Shown here: in pieces, positions 6,344 to 10,867 of the stretch
Layout of the letters: each line of letters opens with the position of its first letter
How positions within the stretch are numbered: position 1 is the first letter of the stretch
Program-made: the position numbers and the translations under genes
Notes under the pieces: model-generated
What the model saw: only the letters and a program-made list of their open reading frames with translations
Databases searched by the model: none
What the model was told of the DNA's origin: nothing
Assembly: GCA_944385455.1 (NCBI GenBank)
Contig: CALWXI010000154.1
Span: 1 to 10,867 of the forward strand
DNA length: 10,867 nt
Origin: an uncultured Oscillospiraceae bacterium
GTDB lineage: Bacteria > Bacillota > Clostridia > Oscillospirales > Oscillospiraceae
Reading direction: 5' to 3'

Positions 6344-6417
6344 ATCCGCAGCCTGCGCGCCCGCCGGAGCGTCAGGGATCAGAGGAACCCGTCGCTCTTC
6401 CGCGGGACTTCAGAATC

Positions 6418-6426
6418 TGGCATACT
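6418..6426 (+). promoter_or_regulatory. Possible weak extended -10 promoter before the Vat-like gene
   Basis: TGGCATACT fits TGn plus a -10 with one main mismatch, and would start transcription about 24 bases before the Vat-like ATG. The -35 region (TTCCGC, 6398-6403) is poor. It sits in the 113-base gap after the flavodoxin-like gene, where I see no terminator, so read-through from the upstream genes is equally likely. Confidence 0.3.
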
Positions 6427-6456
6427 GGGCAAAAGAAACGAAAGGAGGGGGACGGT

Positions 6457-7095
6457 ATGTTTGGACCGAATCCGGACGCAGTCCATCCAAATGAGAACAT
6501 CCCCAGCGTCTGCTATATCAAAAATATCATCACCCGGCCCAACATTGAGGTGGGGGAGTACACCTATTACGACGATGCCGCCACGGGAGGAGAGGACTTT
6601 GAGGCCCGTGTGACGCACCACTATGCGTTCATCGGGGACAGGCTCATCATCGGGAAGTTCTGCGCCATCGGCAAGGGCGTGGAGTTCGTGATGAATGGAG
6701 CCAACCACCGCATGGCCTCCGTCACCACCTATCCCTTCAACATCTTCGCCCACGGCTGGGAGAAATGCACCCCCGCGCTGGAGGAACTGCCCTTCAAGGG
6801 GGATACCGTGGTGGGCAGCGATGTGTGGATCGGGCAGAACGTCACCGTTCTTCCCGGCGCGCACATCGGCGACGGCGCCATTATCGGGGCGGGCTCCGTG
6901 GTGGCGGGCGATATCCCGCCCTACACCATCGCGGCGGGGAATCCCTGCCGCGTGGTCCGCCCCCGCTTTGCCCGGGAGCTGACGGATTACCTGCTGCAGC
7001 TCCGGTGGTGGGACTGGGACCCGGAGAAGATCTTCCGCAATCTGGAGGTTCTGTGCAGCGGTGATCTGGAGAGGATCCGGCACATCCAGGCATGA
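6457..7095 (+). CDS. Vat-type xenobiotic O-acetyltransferase (putative streptogramin A acetyltransferase)
   Basis: A 212-residue left-handed beta-helix (hexapeptide-repeat) acetyltransferase of the XAT class. It would transfer acetyl from acetyl-CoA to a hydroxyl of a drug; in Vat enzymes the target is streptogramin A. Family marks run in order: FGPNP at the N-terminus, VEVGEYTYYDD (30-40), IGKFCAIGKGVEFVMNGANHRM (65-86) with the catalytic His at 84, TYPFNIFAHGWEK (91-103), KGDTVVGSDVWIGQNV (114-129), then hexapeptide coils ending AAGNPCRVVRPRF and the RWWDWDPEKI helix. This closely parallels VatD as I remember it, including length (~209), rather than the CatB chloramphenicol enzymes. Strong site AAAGGAGGGGG precedes the ATG. 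The YfcE gene follows after 10 bases. No mobile element flanks it, so it looks like a chromosomal gene; whether it gives clinical resistance is unknown. Confidence 0.87.
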   Translation: MFGPNPDAVHPNENIPSVCYIKNIITRPNIEVGEYTYYDDAATGGEDFEARVTHHYAFIGDRLIIGKFCAIGKGVEFVMNGANHRMASVTTYPFNIFAHGWEKCTPALEELPFKGDTVVGSDVWIGQNVTVLPGAHIGDGAIIGAGSVVAGDIPPYTIAAGNPCRVVRPRFARELTDYLLQLRWWDWDPEKIFRNLEVLCSGDLERIRHIQA

Positions 7096-7105
7096 GGAGG
7101 GGCCT

Positions 7106-7564
7106 ATGAAGCTTGTCATTCTTTCTGACACCCACGGCCTGCTGCGCCCGGAGGTGGAGGAGCAGTTAAAAAATGCCGATGCCATCCTCCACGGCGGCGA
7201 CATCAACAAGCCGGAAATCGTGGATGCACTGCGGCGGTATGCGCCGCTTTACGTCGTCCGGGGCAACAACGACAAGGCGTGGGCGGAGGCCATCCCGCGT
7301 GACCTCACTGTTACCCTGGAGGGCGTGACCTTTTATATGGTCCACAACAAAAAGGAGGTTCCGGCGGACCTGACCGGTGTGGATGCGGTGGTGTTCGGCC
7401 ACTCCCACAAGTATGTGCAGGAAGAGAAGGACGGCATCCTCTGGCTCAATCCCGGCTCCTGCGGCCCCCGGCGGTTCCGTCAGGAGATCACCATGATGAC
7501 GGTGGAGATCACGGATGGAACGCTCCGGGCAGAGAAGATTGTCATTCCCCATGAGGCGGTATGA
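7106..7564 (+). CDS. YfcE/MJ0936-type metallophosphoesterase
   Basis: A 152-residue calcineurin-like phosphodiesterase of the YfcE/MJ0936 family. Such enzymes hydrolyse phosphodiester bonds with two metal ions; the natural substrate is usually unknown. All metal ligands are visible: D8 and H10 in LSDTHG, D32 in HGGDIN, N54 in GNND, H80 in MVHNKK, and H99/H101 in GHSH. The conserved NPGS (residues 115-118) is also present. The ATG at 7106 follows GAGGAGGGG that begins inside the stop of the Vat-like gene; an upstream in-frame start would run deep into that gene and is rejected. Its TGA overlaps the DUF6933 start (ATGA). It is most likely co-transcribed with the Vat-like gene, though no functional link is evident. 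Confidence 0.92.
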   Translation: MKLVILSDTHGLLRPEVEEQLKNADAILHGGDINKPEIVDALRRYAPLYVVRGNNDKAWAEAIPRDLTVTLEGVTFYMVHNKKEVPADLTGVDAVVFGHSHKYVQEEKDGILWLNPGSCGPRRFRQEITMMTVEITDGTLRAEKIVIPHEAV

Positions 7565-8076
7565 TCATGATGGAGCTGGGATTGACCGTTCCCCTCCAGC
7601 GAGTTGTGAAAATAAAACCGCCGGCCTGCGGCATTGAGCCGGACCGGCGGTTCTGCTGGGATCTGCACGTCATCGGCCTGCGGGGGTATCCGTGCCTGCT
7701 GGCAGTCCACTGCCACAGCCGCTATACGTTTGTGCGCTGCGATGTGCCGCCCCTCCAATGGGCGGATGTCGCAGGATTGTTCCAAGAGGGTCTTTTTGAG
7801 AGCTTCACAGCTGCCGGGTTTTCCCGGGAGCAGGTCGCGGGATACCTGCAGCGGGCCGGGACCATCGGGCTTACCCGCACACACGGCCGCCGGGAGGTGG
7901 CCTTCCTCAACCGGGCTTGGGAAGACGTGCTGGCGCTGGACCTGTGCCTGGACCCTTCGCACCAGAAACAGCCCCTGCTGGACCACGCCGTCAACACCCG
8001 GCCCTGCCGGTGCGCGGGCTTTCCGGGACTGGGAACGGGACTGGAGCGGATGGAGTCGTCACTTGCTGGGTTATGA
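7561..8076 (+). CDS. DUF6933 family protein
   Basis: A 171-residue protein of unknown function that I match to DUF6933. The pattern is a short N-terminal part, then a beta-rich core, RFCWDLHVIGLRGYPCLLAV (residues ~30-49), in the place of the family's SWHAHLITINRRKTVVLV. A strand with SRYTF follows, then a helix pair (LFESFTAAGFSREQVAGYLQ) and the close TIGLTRTHGRREVAFLNRAWEDV (residues ~100-122). The last ~45 residues are Cys/Pro/Gly-rich and poorly matched. The ATG at 7561 overlaps the YfcE stop; ATG codons at 7567 and 7570 are also possible, and the ribosome site (GAGGCGG) is weak, which fits coupling. The gene ends 46 bases from the convergent DUF2200 stop; I see no hairpin terminator in that gap. 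Confidence 0.75.
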   Translation: MIMMELGLTVPLQRVVKIKPPACGIEPDRRFCWDLHVIGLRGYPCLLAVHCHSRYTFVRCDVPPLQWADVAGLFQEGLFESFTAAGFSREQVAGYLQRAGTIGLTRTHGRREVAFLNRAWEDVLALDLCLDPSHQKQPLLDHAVNTRPCRCAGFPGLGTGLERMESSLAGL

Positions 8077-8122
8077 AAGCCGGGGCGGGGAACGGATTTC
8101 CTGCTTGTTCATGGCTGGGGCC

Positions 8123-8473
8123 CTACTTCCGCAGGATCTGCTCCAGAGGCCTGCCCCTGGCCAGCTCATCCACCAGCTTGTCCAGATACCGGATCTCCCG
8201 CATCAGGGGATCCTGGACCTCCTCTACCCGGACGCCGCACACCTTGCCGGTGATCAGCGTGCGGCGGGGGTTCATGGCGGGGGCATACTGGAAGAAATCC
8301 CCGTAGCTGATGGCGGACTGTTCCAGCCGGGCAAGGTCTGATGAGGCATAACCGGTGAGCCATGCGGTGACCTGGTCCACCTCTTCCCGGGTGCGGCCCT
8401 TTTTCACGGCCTTGTTTACCAGCAGGGGATAGAGCTTGGCGAAGGGCAGCTGTGTTACGTCGGTCCGGGGCAT
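8123..8473 (-). CDS. DUF2200 family protein
   Basis: A 116-residue cytoplasmic protein of the DUF2200 family, function unknown. Nearly every family block is present: FAKLYPLLVNKAVKKGRTREEVDQVTAWLTGY (residues ~11-42), DFFQYAPAMNP, ITGKVCGVRVEEVQDPLMREIRYLDKLVDELARG, and a C-terminal LEQILRK. I start at the ATG at 8473 because AGGAGG lies eight bases upstream and the family begins here. The frame runs open to 8554, but that stretch contains the gene's own promoter. It is a single-gene unit, transcribed toward the DUF6933 gene. Confidence 0.93.
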   Translation of the reverse strand: MPRTDVTQLPFAKLYPLLVNKAVKKGRTREEVDQVTAWLTGYASSDLARLEQSAISYGDFFQYAPAMNPRRTLITGKVCGVRVEEVQDPLMREIRYLDKLVDELARGRPLEQILRK

Positions 8474-8501
8474 GGGAAACACCTCCTCCATGGATGGTCT
8501 C

Positions 8502-8530
8502 ATCATACCATAAGCGGTTCTGCCTGACAA
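8502..8530 (-). promoter_or_regulatory. Sigma-A promoter of the DUF2200 gene
   Basis: On the minus strand, TTGTCA (8525-8530) and TATGAT (8502-8507) are separated by exactly 17 bp. The predicted start is about 8495, giving a leader of some 22 bases with AGGAGG before the ATG at 8473. Confidence 0.85.
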
Positions 8531-8552
8531 TCGGGTCTCCCGGGAAGGCATC

Positions 8553-8590
8553 AAAAAACGGCATTGCAGGGATGCAATGCCGTTTTGATG
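8553..8590 (-). terminator. Rho-independent terminator of the trxA-trxB operon
   Basis: Arms 8555-8568 and 8573-8586 form a 14-bp perfect stem around a 4-base loop. Read leftward, the stem is followed by a run of six T (8558-8553). It lies 13 bases beyond the stop of the 48-residue ORF and just upstream of the DUF2200 promoter, so it separates the two units. On the plus strand there are only four T and no gene to terminate. Confidence 0.9.
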
Positions 8591-8602
8591 CAGCGGGGGA
8601 TC

Positions 8603-8749
8603 TCAGAAGGTAACGGTGCGGCCGGCATCTGCTGCGCCGCGTCCTTTTTCCGGCCGGTCTAGTTCCTGCAGTGCCTCCCGCAGAGCCGGAGGCACCGGAG
8701 AGCGGCTGCCGTCCAGGGTGAGCAGGACCGGGTGCAGCCATTTTTTCAT
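8603..8749 (-). CDS. Small ORF, 48 residues, downstream of trxB
   Basis: An unrecognised small protein beginning MKKWLHPVLLTLDGSRSPVP, with a predicted helix (ALREALQELDR) and an Arg/Gly-rich C-terminus ending RTVTF. The start is the ATG at 8747-8749; an in-frame ATG at 8756-8758 (MERMKKW) lies five bases from the trxB stop. The ribosome site is weak (GGAATGGAA), so translation may depend on coupling to trxB. It lies inside the trx operon, between the trxB stop and the operon terminator, and no other frame explains this stretch. There is no Cys, so it is not itself a thiol redox protein. It may be a true small protein or a decayed gene. Confidence 0.5.
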   Translation of the reverse strand: MKKWLHPVLLTLDGSRSPVPPALREALQELDRPEKGRGAADAGRTVTF

Positions 8750-8762
8750 GCGTTCCATTCCG

Positions 8763-9692
8763 TCAGACGCCTTCCGCCAGATATTCCTCCGCCATGTGGG
8801 CCGCCGTGGCTCCGTCGGCCACTGCCGTCACCACCTGCCGCAGAGGTTTCGTCCGCACATCCCCCACGGCATAAACGCCGGGAAGACTGGTTTTCGTGGT
8901 CTCGTCCGCGCGGATATAGCCGTTTTGATCCAGCTCCAGCTGGCCCGCTGCCCACTCGGTAGCGGGGGTCCTGCCTATGCTGATGAACAGGCCGTCGCAG
9001 GGGACTTCCGTTTCCGCTCCGGTGTTCCTGTCCTTCAGCCTCACGCCGGTGAGAGCGTCCCCATGGAGCAGTTCTGTGACGGTGCTGTTCCAGCGGAATT
9101 CCAGGTTTTCCGCCTGCATCAGCGGCGCATGGTAGACCTTGGTGGCCCGCAGGGTGTCCCGGCGGTGGACCAGGATGACCTTTCCGGCAATGCGGCTGAG
9201 GAGCAGGGCGTCCGCGGCTGCGGAGTTGCCGCCGCCAACCACCACCACTGTCCTGTCCTTGTACCGCATTCCGTCACAGGCGGCGCAGTAAGCCACGCCC
9301 CGGCCGGTGAGGGCGGCTTCGCCGGGAAGGCCCAGCTGCCGGGGACCGGCGCCGGTGGCCAGCACCACAGTCCTGGCGTAAAAGGTCCCCTCGCTGGTCT
9401 CCAGCACCTTGGGAGAGGCGGAGAGATCCATGCGTTCCACCTGGGCGTATTCGCTGCCGGCGCCGAAGCGCTCCGCCTGCCGCTGCATTTTCTCCGCCAG
9501 GGTGAAGCCGTCGATCCCATCCTCAAATCCCGGATAGTTCTCGATCGCCTCTGTCAGCGCCATCTGCCCTCCAGCCGACAGCTTTTCCAGCACCAGGGTA
9601 TCCAATCCGGCCCGCGCCGCATAGAGGGCTGCCGTATATCCGCCGGGTCCGCCGCCCACCACGATCATATCATAAATATGGCTTCCGCCCAT
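8763..9692 (-). CDS. trxB: Thioredoxin-disulfide reductase
   Basis: A 309-residue FAD enzyme that moves electrons from NADPH to thioredoxin in the cytoplasm. The N-terminal FAD site is VVGGGPGGYTAA (residues 11-22), and the second dinucleotide site VVGGGNSAAADA (151-162) is followed by HRRDTLRATK (176-185), whose Arg residues are those that select NADPH. The redox pair is C136-A-A-C139-D140; most relatives have CATC, and the change keeps both Cys and the Asp. GVYAVGDVRTKPLRQVVTAVADG (272-294) is the usual C-terminal FAD contact. Length is typical (305-320). The ATG is preceded by GAGGAGG at eight bases, and the gene lies 18 bases after trxA, so the two form one operon and a complete thioredoxin system. 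Confidence 0.96.
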   Translation of the reverse strand: MGGSHIYDMIVVGGGPGGYTAALYAARAGLDTLVLEKLSAGGQMALTEAIENYPGFEDGIDGFTLAEKMQRQAERFGAGSEYAQVERMDLSASPKVLETSEGTFYARTVVLATGAGPRQLGLPGEAALTGRGVAYCAACDGMRYKDRTVVVVGGGNSAAADALLLSRIAGKVILVHRRDTLRATKVYHAPLMQAENLEFRWNSTVTELLHGDALTGVRLKDRNTGAETEVPCDGLFISIGRTPATEWAAGQLELDQNGYIRADETTKTSLPGVYAVGDVRTKPLRQVVTAVADGATAAHMAEEYLAEGV

Positions 9693-9710
9693 GGATAATG
9701 CCTCCTCGCT

Positions 9711-10034
9711 TTACCAGCCCATTGCCTCCTGAATGAATTGTTCGATTTCCGCCTTGGATCCCGGATTGACGATGGACCCTGCCCGCTTTCCATTTCGATA
9801 AAGGATCAGGGTGGGGATTACTTCCACCTGCTCCGCCTCAGCCAGCCGGGGTTCCTCATCAATGTCGATCTTTGCCGCTGCCAGGCGGTCGCCATACTCC
9901 TCTGCGACCTTTTCAAATGCGGGACCGATCCGGCGGCAGTAGCCGCACCAGGGAGCCCAGAAATCCACCAGGACAGGTTTATCCCCGTTCTTGATCTGTT
10001 CAAGTTCTTCTCTATTCATATTGATAACCGCCAT
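9711..10034 (-). CDS. trxA: Thioredoxin
   Basis: A 107-residue thioredoxin that reduces protein disulfides in the cytoplasm and is recharged by the adjacent TrxB. The active site is APWC30-G-Y-C33, where classical thioredoxins have WCGPC. The buried Asp (D24 in VLVDFW), the cis-Pro (P74 in VIPT) and the C-terminal Gly (NPGSKAEIEQF) are all present. The Tyr in place of Pro should alter redox potential, and is seen in some anaerobe thioredoxins. There is no signal peptide. AAGGAG lies ten bases before the ATG. It is the first gene of the trxA-trxB-small ORF operon, behind a promoter with a CRP/FNR-type box. Confidence 0.96.
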   Translation of the reverse strand: MAVINMNREELEQIKNGDKPVLVDFWAPWCGYCRRIGPAFEKVAEEYGDRLAAAKIDIDEEPRLAEAEQVEVIPTLILYRNGKRAGSIVNPGSKAEIEQFIQEAMGW

Positions 10035-10065
10035 GTTAGGTCAGCTCCTTTTTTTATTTTGTTTT

Positions 10066-10071
10066 AGTATA
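10066..10071 (-). promoter_or_regulatory. -10 element of the trxA promoter (no clear -35)
   Basis: TATACT on the minus strand, with a predicted start near 10059 and a leader of about 25 bases. At 17 bp upstream the hexamer is CGGAAA, which is not a -35 consensus. This fits a promoter that depends on an activator bound near -41.5. Confidence 0.65.
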
Positions 10072-10092
10072 TCCCAAAGTCCTGTTGTTTTC

Positions 10093-10108
10093 CGTGATCC
10101 AGGTCACA
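10093..10108. promoter_or_regulatory. CRP/FNR-family box at -41.5 of the trxA promoter
   Basis: GTGATCCAGGTCAC (10094-10107) is an inverted repeat with 4-bp arms. With flanks it reads CGTGA-N6-TCACA, one base from TGTGA-N6-TCACA, the consensus for Crp/Fnr-type proteins. Its centre (10100.5) is 41.5 bases from the predicted trxA start, the class II activator position. Confidence 0.65.
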
Positions 10109-10172
10109 TAAAGCAGACGGCATCCTACGGTTCAGCAAACTGTTCCAAAACACCATATATACTGTAAAAAGC

Positions 10173-10200
10173 TTGACAATACAGCTGGAAACTTTATAAT
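10173..10200 (+). promoter_or_regulatory. Sigma-A promoter of the DUF2871 gene
   Basis: TTGACA (10173-10178) and TATAAT (10195-10200) are both perfect, with a 16-bp spacer. The predicted start is about 10207, giving a leader of some 70 bases. CTGTA and TACAG flank the -35 as an inverted pair with a 13-base gap, and GCAGTACTGC (10215-10224) is a perfect 10-bp palindrome just downstream; either could be an operator. Confidence 0.85.
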
Positions 10201-10279
10201 AAACGGTGTTCTGTGCAGTACTGCCCGGACGGACAGCAATCAAAGCCGGGACAGAAATCCCAGCTCAGGAGGAAATTCC

Positions 10280-10699
10280 ATGAAGCGTTATATCAACACC
10301 GCGCTGCTGTATGCGGTTCTCGCCATGGCAGGCGGCGTATTTTACCGGGAGTTTACCAAATTAAACGGTTATACTGATCCGACTACACTTTCTGTCGTAC
10401 ATACCCACTACTTTTTGCTGGGCATGGTATTTTTTCTTCTGCTGCTTTTATTGGAAAAAAACTTTTCCTTTACCGGAGCACGCACCGGCCGGATACTGGC
10501 TGTCTATCATGCCGGGCTGAACCTCACCGCTGCGCTGCTGGCAGTGCGCGGTGTAACCCAGGTGCTGGGGACGACGCTCTCCCCGGGTGCGGATGCGGCC
10601 ATCTCCGGTTTGGCCGGGGTCGGGCATATCCTGCTCGGCGTCAGCCTGGTCCTGCTGCTTCTGCAGATCAGGCGCAGCGCAGCGTCCGTACATAAATGA
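10280..10699 (+). CDS. DUF2871 integral membrane protein
   Basis: A 139-residue membrane protein of the DUF2871 family, function unknown. Four hydrophobic segments are seen: residues ~5-22 (TALLYAVLAMAGGVFY), ~43-60 (HYFLLGMVFFLLLLLLEK), ~75-95 (LAVYHAGLNLTAALLAVRGV) and ~110-130 (LAGVGHILLGVSLVLLLLQI). The conserved family block FYREFTKLNGYTDPTTLSVVHTHYFLLGM (residues ~21-49) lies between the first two; its paired His residues (VHTH), with His in the third and fourth segments, could bind metal or heme, as in some quinol or cytochrome-type membrane proteins (inference). AGGAGG lies seven bases before the ATG. It has its own strong promoter, is divergent from trxA, and ends before a shared terminator. 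Confidence 0.9.
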   Translation: MKRYINTALLYAVLAMAGGVFYREFTKLNGYTDPTTLSVVHTHYFLLGMVFFLLLLLLEKNFSFTGARTGRILAVYHAGLNLTAALLAVRGVTQVLGTTLSPGADAAISGLAGVGHILLGVSLVLLLLQIRRSAASVHK

Positions 10700-10740
10700 T
10701 CAAAGCAGGCATCCCGTAAATTGCGGAAATCCGGCAAAGC

Positions 10741-10784
10741 AAACGGGCTGATACGGAATAACCGTATCAGCCCGTTTCTTATTT
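10741..10784. terminator. Bidirectional terminator between DUF2871 and the right-edge gene
   Basis: Arms 10741-10756 and 10762-10777 pair perfectly over 16 bp around AATAA. On the plus strand the arm ends in TTT and continues CTTATTTT. On the minus strand it ends in TTT followed by GCTTTG. It sits between two convergent gene ends. Confidence 0.92.
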
Positions 10785-10794
10785 TGTCCTCCTG

Positions 10795-10867
10795 TTACTG
10801 CTCCCTGTGCAGCTCGTCCGAAGGGAATTGGTCCAAGATTATTCGTGTACCTTCAACTGGTGCAGCA
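10795..10867 (-). CDS. C-terminal end of an unidentified protein, cut by the window edge
   Basis: Read leftward from the right edge, one frame stays open for 23 codons and ends in TAA at 10795-10797. It reads AAPVEGTRIILDQFPSDELH and then REQ, a normal charged C-terminus. The other two frames in this strand either meet early stops or read less naturally. The terminator at 10741-10777 lies 17 bases beyond the stop, as expected for a real gene end. Too little is present to name the family. Confidence 0.6.
   Translation of the reverse strand, partial: AAPVEGTRIILDQFPSDELHREQ

Noticed and set aside
6379..7209. Minus-strand 276-codon open frame opposite the Vat-like gene
   Set aside because: The plus strand encodes an unmistakable hexapeptide acetyltransferase; the antisense frame is a by-product of GC-rich codons.
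8077..8122. Terminator between the convergent DUF6933 and DUF2200 genes
   Set aside because: No stable inverted repeat or T-run is visible in the 46-base gap.
8616..9698. Plus-strand 360-codon open frame opposite trxB
   Set aside because: trxB on the minus strand has every family motif; the plus-strand product is Gly/Arg/Pro-rich with no known domain.

Overview
The window looks like chromosomal DNA of a high-GC member of the Clostridia, most likely an Oscillospiraceae gut anaerobe of the Flavonifractor/Intestinimonas type. The evidence is a by-eye GC content near 60%, strong AGGAGG ribosome sites, Firmicutes-type sigma-A promoters, tight overlapping gene pairs, and families common in that group (DUF2200, DUF2871, TIGR04076, DUF6933, MarR/cytidylate-kinase-like/MATE). 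The taxon is an inference. There is no rRNA, tRNA, CRISPR array, insertion sequence or phage gene.

Layout from left to right. (1) Bases 1-1675 (+) hold the 3' part of a glycogen synthase gene (glgA). Its product carries an unusual N-terminal tract of Glu/Ala/Pro/Val heptads that runs off the left edge. A strong terminator follows at 1708-1744. (2) Bases 1884-4264 (-) hold a three-gene operon: MarR regulator, cytidylate-kinase-like protein, MATE exporter. It is read leftward from a near-consensus promoter (4306-4334) whose 17-bp spacer is filled by a palindrome, almost certainly the MarR operator. (3) Bases 4582-8076 (+) hold a compact run of genes behind an extended -10 promoter: an AlkZ-related protein, a C-terminal remnant of a short peptide deformylase with a ruined HExxH motif, a TIGR04076 protein, a 37-residue small protein, a flavodoxin-like protein, a Vat-type acetyltransferase (possible streptogramin A resistance), a YfcE-type phosphodiesterase and a DUF6933 protein. 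Several junctions are ATGA overlaps. (4) Bases 8123-8473 (-) hold a single DUF2200 gene with its own promoter. (5) Bases 8553-10034 (-) hold trxA, trxB and a 48-residue small ORF, ended by a terminator. The trxA promoter has a good -10, a poor -35 and a CRP/FNR-type palindrome centred at -41.5, the class II activator position. (6) Bases 10173-10777 (+) hold a DUF2871 membrane protein with its own promoter and a bidirectional terminator shared with a gene that enters from the right edge on the minus strand.

How the genes work together. The minus-strand operon at 1884-4264 is a self-regulated exporter module. The trxA-trxB pair is a complete NADPH-dependent thioredoxin system, apparently under a global redox or anaerobic regulator. 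The plus-strand cluster is a mixed set of small accessory proteins whose common purpose cannot be read from the sequence. No wholly new system is evident. The points most worth a second look are the MarR operator inside its promoter, the -41.5 CRP/FNR-type box, the Vat-like enzyme, the deformylase remnant, the two unannotated small ORFs and the repeat-bearing GlgA N-terminus.
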